A DNA stretch of 64,000 nucleotides from NCBI GenBank assembly GCA_033964015.1, contig CM066913.1, positions 20,359,854-20,423,853 on the forward strand, written 5' to 3'. The position numbers and the translations under genes were made by a program. This document shows positions 45,779 through 58,200 of this stretch, in pieces (position 1 is the stretch's first letter; the number at the start of each line of letters is the position of its first letter). Source of the DNA: Scolanthus callimorphus. Lineage: Eukaryota > Cnidaria > Anthozoa > Actiniaria > Edwardsiidae. Below the pieces are notes generated by a model. It ran no database searches, was not told the origin of the DNA, and saw only the letters and a program-made list of their open reading frames with translations.

Positions 45779-46438
45779 AAGAGGGTCATTCCACAGTATT
45801 GTGAGCCTGAACATCAAATTCTGAAAACAACTATCTCTGACTTAATTTGGTAATAAACTTAAAGAGTGATGCCTGAAGTTTATTTTACAGATGTTTGTTT
45901 TTGAATAGTAGTCGGCAGACATGAATAAATTACAATTGTTTATGCAAATTCGGAAAATGACTGTTGCGGAGTCTACATTTTGATTTTTTGTTAAAAAAAG
46001 AAAGGCCAAAAAACATTAATGGAACTTTTCATAGACATTACCTACCATTGGTTTGCCTTGTAAAAATACCTTGCAATCTGGGATGTGCTGCTAAAGTGTG
46101 ACAGAATTTGCTGTCCAAGGCAGGTCTGTAGACTCCGCAACAAATTTGGCACTTTAAGTTTTAGTAAAATACTAAAAAATATAGATATTTGACTGAAAGT
46201 TTGTTAACTTCTAATTTATTAAGACTGCAAACATTATCATAAAAATATTCAGTGTAAATATATTTCCTTGCAAATAAAAATGCAATTGTTTTTTGTTCTA
46301 CAACTGGCCCTAGCAACTCTAGGAGACTGGGCCTAGAGAACTACTGAGCATGCTCTGCCTAATTTCCCAGAGAATTGTGGGTAATATAGTGACTGCACTC
46401 ACATCTAGTTGTGTAATGTGATTAAGATTGCTTTGAAA

Positions 46439-48400
46439 ATGTCTACAAGTACTGAAAGAAGCAGAAAATGTAGAGAAAAGTTGAAAGGTGACAAAGAAAA
46501 GCTTTCAGAGTATCAAAGAAAGGATTGAGAGAGAAAAGCTAGGGAGCTTGCTAACTTCAAAGCAAACAAGAGTGAAAAAGAGAAGGCAGTGGACAGGTTA
46601 AAGAGGGCAGAAACACAAAGGCGCTGGAGAGCTAAAGCAAAGGGAAAAGGAGAGGGTAAACAAAATGTTATGGCTAGTGCTGCTAAGGACTATAAGAGTC
46701 CCCAAAGTTTAGGAAAGGCTGTAAGACGAGTGCAAAAGCACTTACCAAAGAGTCATCTAAAGTGCCTCATGTGCTACTCAGGTAGATTAAGGCATGGGTC
46801 AATGCTTGATTTTGACCTAAAACTAAGGGGGGTGGTCATCTCCTTTTGAAATTGCACAATCAAGGGAATAACTTGTTCATAAGATCGGTATGGATAAAAT
46901 CTTTCAATAACAATGATGTACACTCTTCATCAACTCATCATGTGACCTATCACATTTCTTAACACCAAAAATTCGAATTGTCAACATATTTGTCAAAAGT
47001 CTGAGCGCTAAACGCAAGTTTTCTTGAAACCTTTTCTTATGAATAGATTAAGGCCATCAACATGTACAACTTGTCATCTGAAAATTTGAAGAAATTTCTA
47101 AAATACGTTAAATATTCACGATTATATTTTTCAGGGGACTGGGTCGAGTAAGTAATTATTGAATTTCTCAGTAAAAATAGATTAAGTCCTAATTATCCAG
47201 ATGCAGTTTTATGGGTATTGCCATTAGACACGTTAAAAGTTAAAAGGTGTTTAGTTTCATTGGGGTTTTCAACTCAGACTTTTAAGCCAAACAATATGAA
47301 AGGGATACTTGCGTGACACCAGAAGGTTAAATGTCACACACGCAAGGTCAGTTCTGATGTCATCATTTTATGTAAAGTAACAAACATAAAAGTTTTCATG
47401 AAGCAAGATACATCATAAACAACATTTTGACCACCCCCTCACATTTTTGATAAAGAAGACGAGACCCATGCCTTAATCTGCCTGAGTAGCAAAGGTTGTA
47501 GAGGCAATGTCACCAGGCAAAAGAAAGTCAGTCCTGGAAGCAGTTGACAGTGCTTCAAAGCGAAGAAAACAAGCTGAAGACCCCAGAAAGCAGCGATCGG
47601 ATGCCTTGTCAGAGAAGTGCATTATGGAAGTTGAAGAATTTTATAGAAGAGATGACACAAGTAGAATGTGCCCGGGGAAAAAAAAAACTGTGTGTCTGTA
47701 AAAAACTAGCAAAGGGCGAGAAGTGAGGCAGAAGAGATTGTTACTTTATAATATTGCTGAGGTGCACCAGATGTTGAAGAGTGAATCACATACAGGCATT
47801 GGTTTATCGACGTTTGCATCTCTCAGGCCACCTCAGCCAAGGAGTTTGCAGATACAGCGAAACAGCTGTGTAAGAAGATAAAGGTTCTCTACTGCTCAGA
47901 GGATCAAGTAGAGTTGGTAACTGCTTACTCCCCGATGGGACAGTTGCAAAGCGATCCCTTCCACGCACTCAATTCACTTTGTGGCTAAGGTAGATGACGT
48001 AACCATTAAAGTTGCTAAGAACTCTCAGTTCTCCCAACAAGATTGGTGTCAAGAGCATGTCCTGATATCAAAGAGTTCCCTGTCTCGCCAGCCTAGTGGA
48101 AAGGATCCAAGGCAAGTTCCAACAGCAGTAAAACAAGGTCCAGGGCAAAAAGCTGCAACCAGAGTTAGTGGAAAAGATTCCAAACAAGTACCAGCATCAG
48201 TCATAGAACCAGATCCAGGCCAAGTGAAGACACCTAATCTAACAACTGAATTTGGTTTGCTTGCAATGTTAAAGGCTAGATTCAGACATCCTGGTCATGT
48301 CACTGCTATCCCTCACAAGGCTCAGCTATTGGCTGGGATTATGAATGGTCAAGTGAAATTCAAAGGCAAAGGAGTCATATCACGGAATGACCTACAGTAA
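46439..48400 (+). pseudogene. N-terminal and middle part of the transposon protein
   Basis: Starts MSTSTERSRKCREKLK; an in-frame TGA follows after 25 codons; the frame continues ARELANFKANKSEKEKAV and RRWRAKAKG, a highly basic, helical stretch. After the nested MITE: MSPGKRKSVLEAVDSASKRR, MEVEEFYRRDDTSRMCPGKK (frame shift in a poly-A), LLLYNIAEVHQMLKSES, then 47981-48400 with VAKVDDVTIKVAKNSQFSQQ and KARFRHPGHVTAIPHKAQ, GQVKFKGKGVISRNDL. I know these blocks from multicopy proteins of corals and fish but not a domain name. It may be DNA binding by its basic start. Confidence 0.6.
46777..47486. mobile_element. TA-flanked MITE (710 bp) inside the transposon gene
   Basis: TA at 46775-46776 and 47487-47488; ends CTCAGGTAGATTAAGGCATG and its complement with one change. 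GGTGGTCA and TGACCACC form a second inverted pair inside. The host frame reads through cleanly if it is removed. A related right end (GACCACCCC...GACCCAGGCATTAA) occurs at 59203-59265. Confidence 0.9.
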
Positions 48401-48419
48401 CATCGCTCCACGGAGGGCA

Positions 48420-49245
48420 TGCAAAGAAAGAAGATAACTTTCTTACTAACTTTGTCATCGACATGTACCTGCAAATGCTCCAAACTGTTTCGCCTAACAT
48501 TGTTGTATTTCCTTGGGAACAATTTGAGAAGTCCTCAATCACCGGACGCCAATTATTTGCTAAAGGAAAACTCCTTGAAAAAGACCTTATCATCACACCT
48601 TGCTGCCCAGTTGGAGGTGACCACTGGTTTCTGGTGGCAGCTATGCCCAAGGAAAAGTCCATCTTTGCTTTTGATAGCCTGGCAGGGTCATTTGTTAAGC
48701 CCACAGCTGAAGTTGCTATTTGCAAAATGTGGCATGTCCTCAAGAAGGCTGACAGCAGCTTGGATAAATGTATGTGGAGATTTGTAGCAAACAAACCAGA
48801 AGATTTGCCACAACAAGCAAATGAAATTGACTGTGGTGTATTTCTTTGCATGTATGCTAGGTGCTTGGCCACTGGTGCCCCAATGCTCTGCAAAGATCCT
48901 GACATCCCAGCAGTTAGAGAGCAGATGCTTTTTGAGCTTCACTATCAAGCCTTGCTTCCCCCACAAACAAGCATCATTGAAAAAGATCAGTATTATGCAG
49001 TGGATTATGTGAAGAAGTACTACATAGGCAGAGCCTTAGATGCCTCCAGTGATGGATCCCTTATACCATTCAAGTTCCTCTATTATGTTGGAGCACAGAG
49101 GTTTGGTTGGCCAATCAGAGATGATGTAGAAAGTGTCCACCCCTCTTGTATATTCCATGGCCCACTGGCATTGCAAGGGAATGGGCCCTTTGAGATCCCT
49201 AACTTAGATGAGGTAGAGGCTGTTTTCAAGTTGCTGAAAAAATAA
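48420..49245 (+). pseudogene. Ulp1-type (C48) cysteine protease domain of transposon
   Basis: Open from 48463 to 49245 (260 residues), with the first part (KEDNFLTNFVIDMYLQML) starting out of frame at 48420. Catalytic pattern is complete: His in GDHWFLVAA, Asp in FAFDSLAG, Gln/Asn in QQANEIDCGVFLC with the Cys at DCG. Ulp1-like proteases cleave SUMO-type tags; several animal and plant DNA transposons carry one. This domain is the only long uninterrupted part of the gene, so the protein broke in its N-terminal half. The tail after 49090 is unassigned. Confidence 0.8.
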
Positions 49246-50274
49246 AATGACCTGATTGACCATTTTCATGCTGATAACTTTATTATTCTAGCATTCATGT
49301 TGTTGCATATTTATCTGCTACATTGTGCTCCTTAGCACCAAGTACTGTTTGGCTCTGAACTATGAGAAACATTGCATATTAACAATTGGCTTACTAATTG
49401 CCCAGTCTTGAAGAGATATCTTAGTCATAAATAGCTTGTCAGTTTGATTGATAACTGAAGTTTGAATAATGTTTGTCTGAAGCACTGACGCTTTGAAGTG
49501 TTGATTTTTACGAGGCAACATTCCCTGCTATCAAAGTGCAGGTCATGCAACTTAACTAGGTGTAAATGTGTTGTACTATTTGAAGGAGAGCTAGTGTTGA
49601 ACTGGATTTAAAATTAAAAGTGACTGCTACAAAAAAGTTAGACTGTAATAATTTAGTAAACTTTAAAACAGTAGATTCCGCAAAAATTTCCCATAATCTA
49701 TTTATGCTGGGATATGATTATCTAACGTACTGAGATTATAATGAGATCTGTTTATAATGAAATCTGTTTTTAAAATATTTCCTTTGCTTTTGAGTGCAGT
49801 AAGCAGCATTTTTGTGGTTCTTGCCTTATTTGTATTTTAAGTGCCCTTCTGTAGACTCCGCAACGTAGACTCCGCAACGATACCAGTCTTTCTAAAACTA
49901 GCAATTTCCCCAAGAAGACAATACAAAAGAAAAAAAAATTTTTTTGCTTAAATCAACCAGAAGAATGTTGTTCCTTTTTATTCAAACCCAATTTTAAAAT
50001 GTTTAAATAGTTCACAGAGTTTTCAAGGTGAAGTTAATTTCTAAAAAAAGATTAATTTTCTGAGTAGACTCCGCAACAGTCATATATTTTCAGAAATCTC
50101 AGATGCATTTAAACTTTGCAATATCCTCTATGTTACAGTTTGTAGTACTAATACCCCTTGGCCCTATAAGTTAATTTTTATTTAGAATAACATTCTAAAT
50201 TAAAAGTTGTAATGTCTCAAATCCCTCTAAATGTAGACTCCGCAACATACAATTTACAGTGGAATGACCCAAGA

Positions 50275-50702
50275 TCTTTTATCCCTCAAAAAAGCGGTGA
50301 TGTCATCCGCAAAGGATACAAGCTTTATTTCATTTCCTTCAACATTGATACCTTTGATCTGAGGGTCATCTCTAATTTGGATAGCCAAAAGCTCTAAAAC
50401 AATAATAAACAAAAAAGGCGAGAGGGGATCTCCCTGGCGAACTCCAGATGAAATATTAAAAAAGGGTGTGGCGTATCCATTATTCGTTACACAGCTGGAT
50501 AAATTTTTGTAAAACATACTTATCCAAGAAATGAACGAGCTTCCAAAATTGAACTTTTCAAGAGCTCTCAACAAAAAATCCCGATTTACTGAATCGAAAG
50601 CTTTTTCGAAGTCTATTGTAGTTAACAATGAATCCACCTTATTGTGATTTGTATAATGTATAATATCATTGATAGTTCTTATTGCATCAAAATTAGTTCT
50701 GC
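50275..50702 (-). pseudogene. LINE ORF2, RT palm core
   Basis: Reads NFDAIRTINDIIHYTN, LLTTIDFEKAFDSVNRDFL, NGYATPFFNISSGVRQGDPL, VSFADDITAFLRDKRS. FADD is the catalytic site and the pattern is intact. The 5' end is lost at 50702. Confidence 0.9.
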
Positions 50703-50839
50703 ATTCTCTCCAAACTTGCTGGGATTATTGTCTGCTACTTACTCTGGATTAAGTGTCATTATAAAAGTCTAGATCGAGCAACACATCTACTGTCACCCTA
50801 ATAATAAACAAGGGCGTGGCTATTATGTTGCTATAGCAA

Positions 50840-51020
50840 CTCCAATCACAACAAAATACACATTACAATAATCCTCAAACCCTCCAGGGTAACCATGTGG
50901 AAGCTCAGACTGAACAGCAGGCAAACAAAGTTTGGTGGTGGAGGGCAGAGAAAAATTGTAGGCAGCCTTCTTCCAGTATACTGGAACATTTTGATGCATC
51001 TTAAAAGTATACTTAAAGTG
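50840..51020 (-). repeat. Long inverted repeat 2, right arm
   Basis: Inverted partner of 43700-43885. Outer parts share CTTTAAGTA-ACTT words (43707; about 51003-51016). Confidence 0.8.
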
Positions 51021-51025
51021 TTCTT

Positions 51026-52263
51026 GATTTCCATAAGGGTCATTACCAGCTTAATTGATACAATTGATTTTCACTCCCTGAGTTTGCGGAAAAGACAGGA
51101 GCTTTTAAGGGCATGTTGCTATGGTTACTCTTGTCAAATGGTCATTCCTTGCATTGGACAATTTCAATAATCCAAACCTTCTATTGAGGTACAGTATTCA
51201 TTCCAAATGTTGTGTGAAAAAACTTCCAGGTCTTCTTTGATCCAGTAAATGCTAGTGGTGGGAATTACTTTAACATTATTATTGTATTTTTCTGTGCAGT
51301 AAATTTGCATATTTCATTGCAAGAATAGTAAGGTAAACAGTGTACTTTTACTTTTAAATTGCTCGTTGCTCATATAAATTTCAGCACAATTTGAAATGTG
51401 TTTATTTTGAGTACTACTCTCAAAATATTTAATTCAATATGGACATATAGGGGCCTGTTCTTATGGCACAGGAAGTGTATGTAATAGGCAGTGTTTTTAT
51501 TGTGCAGCATTCACTTGTTGTATTAACCGTGTTACCTAGTCACAGTTAATTTTGTAAAAACTGTATAATTTACAACCAAGAAAATCAGGTTTGAATGACG
51601 CAAAGGGAAAGGGAGAGTGGTGCAGTATCCAGTTTACAGGTTTTCACCCACACAAATGAAAAGGACATTATACTACCGCTACACCAGGGGCCGAGGATAG
51701 TGGGACGGGAGACTCATTTTCAAACATGTACATTGTATGTGCTGCAACAGCAACACGAACAAGCATGGCTCGAAAATCAGCAGCTGGAAAATGGAAAGAA
51801 TGCTAGTGCGATGAGAATAGAATTACAGAAGCTGAAGGAAAAGAATGTAGCACTAGAAGTTCAACTGAACGGGACCTGTGTTTTCTTGTTGCCTCATGAT
51901 ACTCGTTGCAACACCCAAGGACAGCTTCACAAGAACACAAATCTCTCTTCACAGGAAAATCACTCCATCAAAGAGCTGAGTGATTCTTCAGGGAGAAGGA
52001 GCTGAGCCATTTTCTCTGCACAATCAACAAACTTTTCCACATACTTTGCTCCAAAAATTCCACCCTACCAGACGATTGCGAAATTCTAAAGGAGTAGCTC
52101 AAATTACTAGGGAAAAGACTCCATGGGACTAGAGAAGAAAAAGAACAAATCGCAGGGATTGTTACATAACACATAGAAAATCGATGGGTTCAATGGAAAT
52201 CCAAGGAGTACAGTGTTGATTCCCTCAACTGGGAAAAGCACTTGATAAAGAAATCCAAGAGGG
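51026..52263. other. Non-genic stretch with one unassigned open frame
   Basis: 51595-52005 could encode 136 residues with a heptad-like, Gln/Glu/Lys-rich middle (ENQQLENGKN). No family recognised, no splice signals that would tie it to a gene. Confidence 0.35.
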
Positions 52264-52273
52264 TGTATTAAGG

Positions 52274-52400
52274 CGGCAGGTACAAAACGCAGGTCACAGG
52301 TCACAGGTCAACAATAGAACGAGTCTACTTGTGACCTGTGATCTGTGACCTGCGTTCTATTGTTGACCTGTGACCTGTGACCTGCGTTTTGTACCTGCCG
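52274..52400. mobile_element. 127-bp hairpin MITE with 10-bp target duplication
   Basis: TGTATTAAGG at 52264-52273 and 52401-52410 flanks two 46-bp arms that are perfect inverted copies, around a 35-bp loop. Each arm carries AGGTCACAGGTCACAGGTCA, three AGGTCA half-sites spaced by one base (DR1). A 9-11-bp duplication fits Mutator-like or related superfamilies. Confidence 0.9.
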
Positions 52401-52410
52401 TGTATTAAGG

Positions 52411-55219
52411 TGTTGCCCGAGTATTTATTGCACAAATAGATTTCAACTTCTAGCATATTTTTGACCATAAAAAATTATTCTGATTTCCACAATTGTTGGC
52501 ACAGATCTTTAGCAAGCTCTGGACTACCAAACAGTGTAAATTTCTAGCTAAATTAGTCTTGTCTGTTTGGGATAATATTTCAAATTTACCAAAGGAGGTG
52601 TTTTTTAGAATAAATGATATAACTTGAAAATTTGACTGTGAATTGTTTTATTACCAGCTAAAATCGCATCCATAGTAACAAGGGTTTCCTCAGATAATTT
52701 TAATATAGTGGCGCTTCTGTATGGTGTGCCGAGAGCAGATATCAGTAAAATAGGGGAAAATTATAAATTGCTTATGTTCATTCTCTCTTATTTAAAAGGG
52801 AGAGTCCTACAGAAAGCGACATTTCATAAAACGAACAAGAGCAATGTCTTTTCCATATTGTTATAATATTCAATTCAAGCTTGAAATAACTAAATTGCTG
52901 GAATTGTTTTGCAAGTCTCTTTCATGAGAGGTAGAGCACAACCAACTGAGGACTTACCAAGTTTGGGCTTGTCATTCCCATACTGTATTGAGAACATTAT
53001 CCTAAAGAAGTCAATGTTTCGTCACTCCAACTCAAATGCCAAGAACACCCATATGTTATGAACTCAGTGTGCTTGCCTCAGCGCACTTGGTGCTAAATTC
53101 TTCATGTGCATGTGTTTAGATTCTGCAATCCTACCGGAGTTTGAATCCACGCACATGAAGAATTTAGCACCAATTGAGCAAACCATGTGGGTATGTCTAC
53201 AAAGACGTACCCCAAGTTTGCTATTAACAGTTAAGACATCAACTTTTACTTGTTTGATTGGTAGGGACTAGCAGCATAGCAATGTCCATAGAAATGTAGC
53301 ATTATTTTGTGCCTTCAAAACACAACTTTTCAGTGCCCAAAACAACACCAAAAATATTTTGTGGCCAAGTCGGAGAAATGGATATGGTTTAAGTTATCAG
53401 TGCCGTTTGTGCCAGAAACCAATTTGAGAGATGAAGGTCATTAAGAAATGAGGATAATAAGCTTAAAGTAAGCTTAGGTTATTCTAAGCAAAGGTCTGTC
53501 TACAGAGTTCGAAACCTGATGTCAGTGGATTGTAAGCTTAATTTGTTTCATATAACGCGCATTATCCAAATGAATAATGCAGTAAAAGCCGACAAAGAAA
53601 GACGGACCTTTAAATTAGCACACTGTGCAAAACTGTTGAGCTCTCAAAACTACTGTTGAGATCTCAAAACTGTTGAGCTCTACAAAAGGTATTCGACACC
53701 TAACGTAAAATTTACCAAGATAAAGCTCATTTCTCACCTCTTAAACGCTGACGGTTTTCCTGTAGTAGTTGAACACCTCGTTGCCCATGTGCTTAAAACA
53801 GCTGTGTGCTCGAAGCATGATAATTTTTGAAGATTCACAAGGGAAATCACACAATGACTTGCACGAGCATCTCGCTCGTTCCTTCGCGCCTTTCACATAT
53901 TTCCCAGGATTCCTTGCGCATCGCTCCCAGGAATCCCTCGCGACGCGAGCTCGGTATTATGGGTAAATTAGGGGTAGAGTTCATTCACATGTACTCGTAA
54001 CCACTCGCTAGCGTTTAATCAGATTTTCGAATAAATTGTAGCATATAAAAAAACGATACGAAGGCACTCTGCCAAATTTCATCACTTGGTCACGCAACAC
54101 CAGTCACGTACTTTGCGCGAAATTCCGACTGAGTTCTTTCTTTGATGCTTGCTATGTTTGAATCAATCTTGAAGGATTTCAATGACGGTTTGATCAATAT
54201 TGTCATTGTTATAGGCTTTTGAAAGAGTCCCTCGGTGTGGACTTCGACATATATCACATATGCCGCTTGACATGGCGAAGTTAATAAAATAAAATAAATA
54301 AAATATGGTATATTCCTTGGGAAGACATACTATTGGTTGCACAGCATAAAGTATTCCTTTATATTACTCGATTGACGTAACAGGTCCCTATAAGAAGAGT
54401 ACTCCAGCACCCTGACAACAGACACTTTTTTCCTTGCATGTTCCATACAAGATGATTTCTCATTTTTATTCCTCTGTTATGGGGTGATAAATTTTTTTCC
54501 AATAAGAAAGAAGGGTTTTACACACAATTTTGCTGTGTAGGGATTTTATCTGTAGCTGTAGAATAAATGGCTAAATGGTCGACCCTTAACAGGTGATCTG
54601 GGTGATTTCACGCAGGCTTTGATGCGGTGTTTTTTTTTAACCAAAGGACTAGCTCGGGCTTCAAAACCAAATTTCCAACATAAAATGCAAACGAAACTTA
54701 AAAAAGGGCAATGTGCTTACACATGAGTGGATTACCAAGAGTTTCAATATTTACTATGAACGCCCGAATCACAGTCAGAAAAGTGTCTATTTTTAGAACT
54801 AGGATGCCCGCGAAAATTCGTCATCCACAGGGTGCCCACATTCTCGCCACGCGAACAGTTGTGAGATCCAGCCTAAAAGTAAATCGCAGATCAATGGAAA
54901 AACCGTTAAAATCGCAAAGATTAGGTAGGATATTCTCTATTTTGTTGTGTATTGGGTATACGAACATTCGAACCTGAGCATTCGAATACTTTCGCGCGCG
55001 AAACTCAAATCTAAAAATAGACACTTTTGTTTGCTGGATGGAAGCTAAAACACATTTGGCGTGCGGAATGTAAAGAAGGAGTTCACAGAGTAATGAAAAA
55101 TGACAGTGAAATACTGATACTTGGATGAATAAAGTACTACTGCGCTCAATACCAGAAACGAAGCAAAATACACCCAACGTGGCTGTTTATAGTGTTTATT
55201 TTTTTTTAAATGACTGCAC
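52411..55219. other. Non-genic stretch with small palindromes
   Basis: Inverted pair TTGGTGCTAAATTCTTCATG / complement (53089-53174). Three tandem CTGTTGAGCTCTCAAAACT-like words (53634-53690). Inverted pair AAAAGTGTCTATTTTTAGA / TCTAAAAATAGACACTTTT (54779-55029). AT microsatellite (AATAA)n near 54285. No gene recognised. Confidence 0.45.
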
Positions 55220-58200
55220 TTATGGTTGAAATTCTTTCTTGTGATGCTCGAGCTCTTCGGGGTCCATCATGATATCCCCTTCAAACAAATTCAGCCCCTC
55301 ACCTGAAAAAGTCAACAACAAGGAGCGTCGAAAGGAAAGAATCGCTTGCATTTGTTTATGAAACAGGTTCATTATGGACACTATTTGTTTTCTGAGTGCC
55401 ATCAATCTGAAAATAGTGTGTTCCCTTTTCTTTGCCCCATATCACACCCAGAGCTAGAACGGATAAACAGGGTGCACGTCCTATCCCTTAAGGTATAAAA
55501 TTCATCCATGTGCTATCTCTTAGTGGTGTCCAAAGAGTCTAGTTTCAGCTTGCTGGTAATTTATTAAGGACCTCAATAACATTAGGATTTTCCGCGTCCA
55601 ATTTGCTATCTCTTAGGAGTAAAATTCACTGTTGAATTCACCCCCCTCCCCCCTCCCTTCCCTGCGAGCAGTGGTTTCCTCCTCTCTTAGGCTCGCCGTC
55701 GGCATAAAAGAGAAGGAAACCACTGCTTCGCAGGGTAGTACCTGGGTGTTTACATCTCCAGCACGTTAAACTGGGCTAAACAATGCGAAGAGGTCAAGAA
55801 GAAAGCAAACAGAGTCCTGGGCGTCCTACAGAGAAACTTGTCTTCCTGTAGCAGAGACATCAAGGCGCGGGCGTATCTGAGCTTAGTAGACCCATAGCCG
55901 AATACGCCACCACGGCTTGGTCACCCTACACAAAGAAAGACTGCGCCGCCATTGAATCTATTCAGCGGCGCGGGGCTCGCTTCGTTACCGGCAACTACAC
56001 CCGAACGAGCAGCGTCACTAGTATGCTGGAGTCGCTGGAGACTAGGCGTTTGTGGTGGGACTTAGATATGTTCTTCAAAATAAATTCTGGGCTCGTGTCT
56101 ATACCGTTCCCAAAAGAAATAGTTCCAGGGTAATCAGGCACAAGAGACCACCAATATAAGTTTAGAGCTATTGGCGCTAATATTAATGCCTTCAAGTACA
56201 CGTTCTTTGTAAGAACAGTTCCGCATTGGAATGACCTCCCAGCGGACGCGGCGGAAGCCGACAGTTTAGCCGCCTTTAGAGCAGCAAGGTAGTGGGTCAC
56301 GCTGACCCCATTGCAATATTAGTATCATGCTAAGGGCAATTATTTAAATTAAAGATTGAAGATTTCATTTTGATTGATTTCGTCGACTCACTGAACTAGC
56401 GTTTTGGTTTGACTGACATCGTCATGGTTTTGGTCATGGTTTTGGTCAGCAGTTTTGTGTCAAAAACAAAACAAAATGGCGGACATCCACGGTGACTTAT
56501 CGCAAAGGTAAGACTTGGATTTTCCATTTCTTCGCATCATATCCTGCATTTTAAGCCAAGTCTGCGTTTTATACCAAGTCTGCAGTCTGCATTTTATACC
56601 GAGTCTGCGTTTTACCCCTAGTCTGCAGTCTGCAGCCCGCAGTCTGCAGTCTGCGTTTTATACTGACCGCTCGCCGTACTCAAAAAGTGAGTCCATTAAA
56701 CTCCGCCGTCTTACCCAGACAACTTTCCAACTTTCCCGGGGGGGGGGGGGGGGGGGACTCCCACTATTTTTTGGTCGGGGATGATCGTCATATCTTTTAG
56801 GGGTTAAATCATGATGGTTTGGTCTCTTTTATACGAAAGCCGAGAAGGAACATTGGATTTCGGTGTTCTTAAAATGAACTTCAGTGTTCTTAAAGTGAAC
56901 TTCAGTGTTCTTAAATTTCGGTGTTCTTAAAATTGACTTCAGAGTTCTTAAATTTCGTTGTTCTTAAATGAGGCGGTGCATTCGGCCTCTGACAACGTTG
57001 TTTTTGAAGCTATTTGCATAGCAAATCGCTTCTTAGTCATCGCTCAGGCACTTTAATGCCTGGGTCAAAGGGACCACGCCCTGTTTAGCATTCGATTTGT
57101 TCTTAGTTAACATACGTCCAACTTATCCTTCCAATTCCCTTACAATATTAAAGACCTCAACGTCCTTGATAATTTCATAAGTTGCTGTTACCATAGAAAC
57201 AAAAGCCCGACCTTTGACCTCTGTTTCAAAAATTTCGTTTCAAAGCTTGACGAGGAGTGGAAAATGCAAACAAACCTGCAATTAAACTAAATGAAGTAAT
57301 AGGGCATACCTTGAAGTTTATCAGTCCAACTAGATATCGTGCATAATGTTTTCATTTACGAAGTTATTAACTACTTACTAACCGAGAGTGAGGGCATTAC
57401 GTGAAATATCAAACTGAGGTTTTGGCGTATCGACCGAGCGATAGCGAGGTTGATACGCCAAAACCGAGGTTTGATATTTCACGTAATGCCCGAACGGTCG
57501 AGGTTAGTAAGTTGTTTATTATATGGCACTTTTTGTACAAGCGTTTTACGAACCGGAAGTCGCCTCGTTAATTTTCCCGCCAAAATAACTCAGACACGCG
57601 CCCGCGTCGCGCTCGAGTTCTGAGTCAAATTGATAGAACAAACCCGTGTGTGAAAACCACGCCAGACTTGCTCTAAAGTAATCAATCTCTTATGGATATC
57701 AAATACTTCGGAATCCTTTCTTTTACAGATATTTTATAATGTTGTTTAGTCATTTGTGAGAAACTTTTGAGGGAGGTTACAGAAGTTTCAAACGGCAAGC
57801 AACCGGGAAGCAAGTCTTCGACGTCAGCTCAACTTTTTTAGCACCATTGGGGAAAACATTGCTCCTTTTGCACTAGGAAACGGCCTTTAATAAATACGGA
57901 AGAAGAGTTAAACCTGAAGAAGAAGCTATCCTCCAGAAAATTGCAATGGTTATCTTATTTGTGCAAAAGCAAACGTAAAAGTAAGAATGAATTTAGCTCG
58001 AGGAGATGGAGAGAGAAAAGAAATCAACGACTTCACTATCAGTTATCGGTAAGCACAAAGTTTGAACTCGCTTTCTGTTATTATTTTTAGCTCTCAAGTT
58101 TCTTGAATTCCCAATAAATTTTGACTTTACATGTAGCTTTTACCTTTTGCTGCTATTTTGACTCCCTTAAGTTATCATTTTCTCCGGATAGACTCGAATT

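Larger units (their letters stand above)
45963..50246. repeat. Subterminal motif GTAGACTCCGCAAC, six copies
   Basis: Plus strand: 46128-46141, 49851-49864, 49865-49878 (directly adjacent), 50064-50077, 50233-50246. Minus strand: 45963-45976. All lie within about 420 bp of an end of the transposon and none in its interior. This layout suggests transposase binding sites. Confidence 0.85.
45783..50270 (+). mobile_element. 4,488-bp DNA transposon inserted in the LINE
   Basis: TIR starts GGGTCATTCCAC at both ends (then A/T, GTA). Target duplication AAGA at 45779-45782 and 50271-50274. The LINE reading frame is continuous without it, which fixes the borders. Carries a decayed gene with a Ulp1-type protease, a nested MITE and six copies of a 14-bp motif near the ends. 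A 4-bp target leaves several superfamilies open (for example Sola, Chapaev, CACTA); the ends are not CACTA. Confidence 0.9.
44401..50702 (-). mobile_element. 5'-truncated LINE with 15-bp target duplication
   Basis: Bounded by perfect ATTCTCTCCAAACTT copies at 44386-44400 and 50703-50717. On the minus strand the 3' end at 44401-44408 is a poly(A), preceded by AATTAAAG. The 5' end is truncated inside the RT. After taking out the DNA transposon (45783-50270 plus one AAGA) the LINE is about 1.8 kb. Its 3' UTR (44409-44720) contains expanded C-rich and CA-type simple repeats. Confidence 0.9.

Noticed and set aside
51595..52005. 136-codon frame as a coiled-coil gene
   Set aside because: Only a short heptad-like stretch, no family match known to me and no supporting splice or promoter signals; left as a note in the spacer entry.
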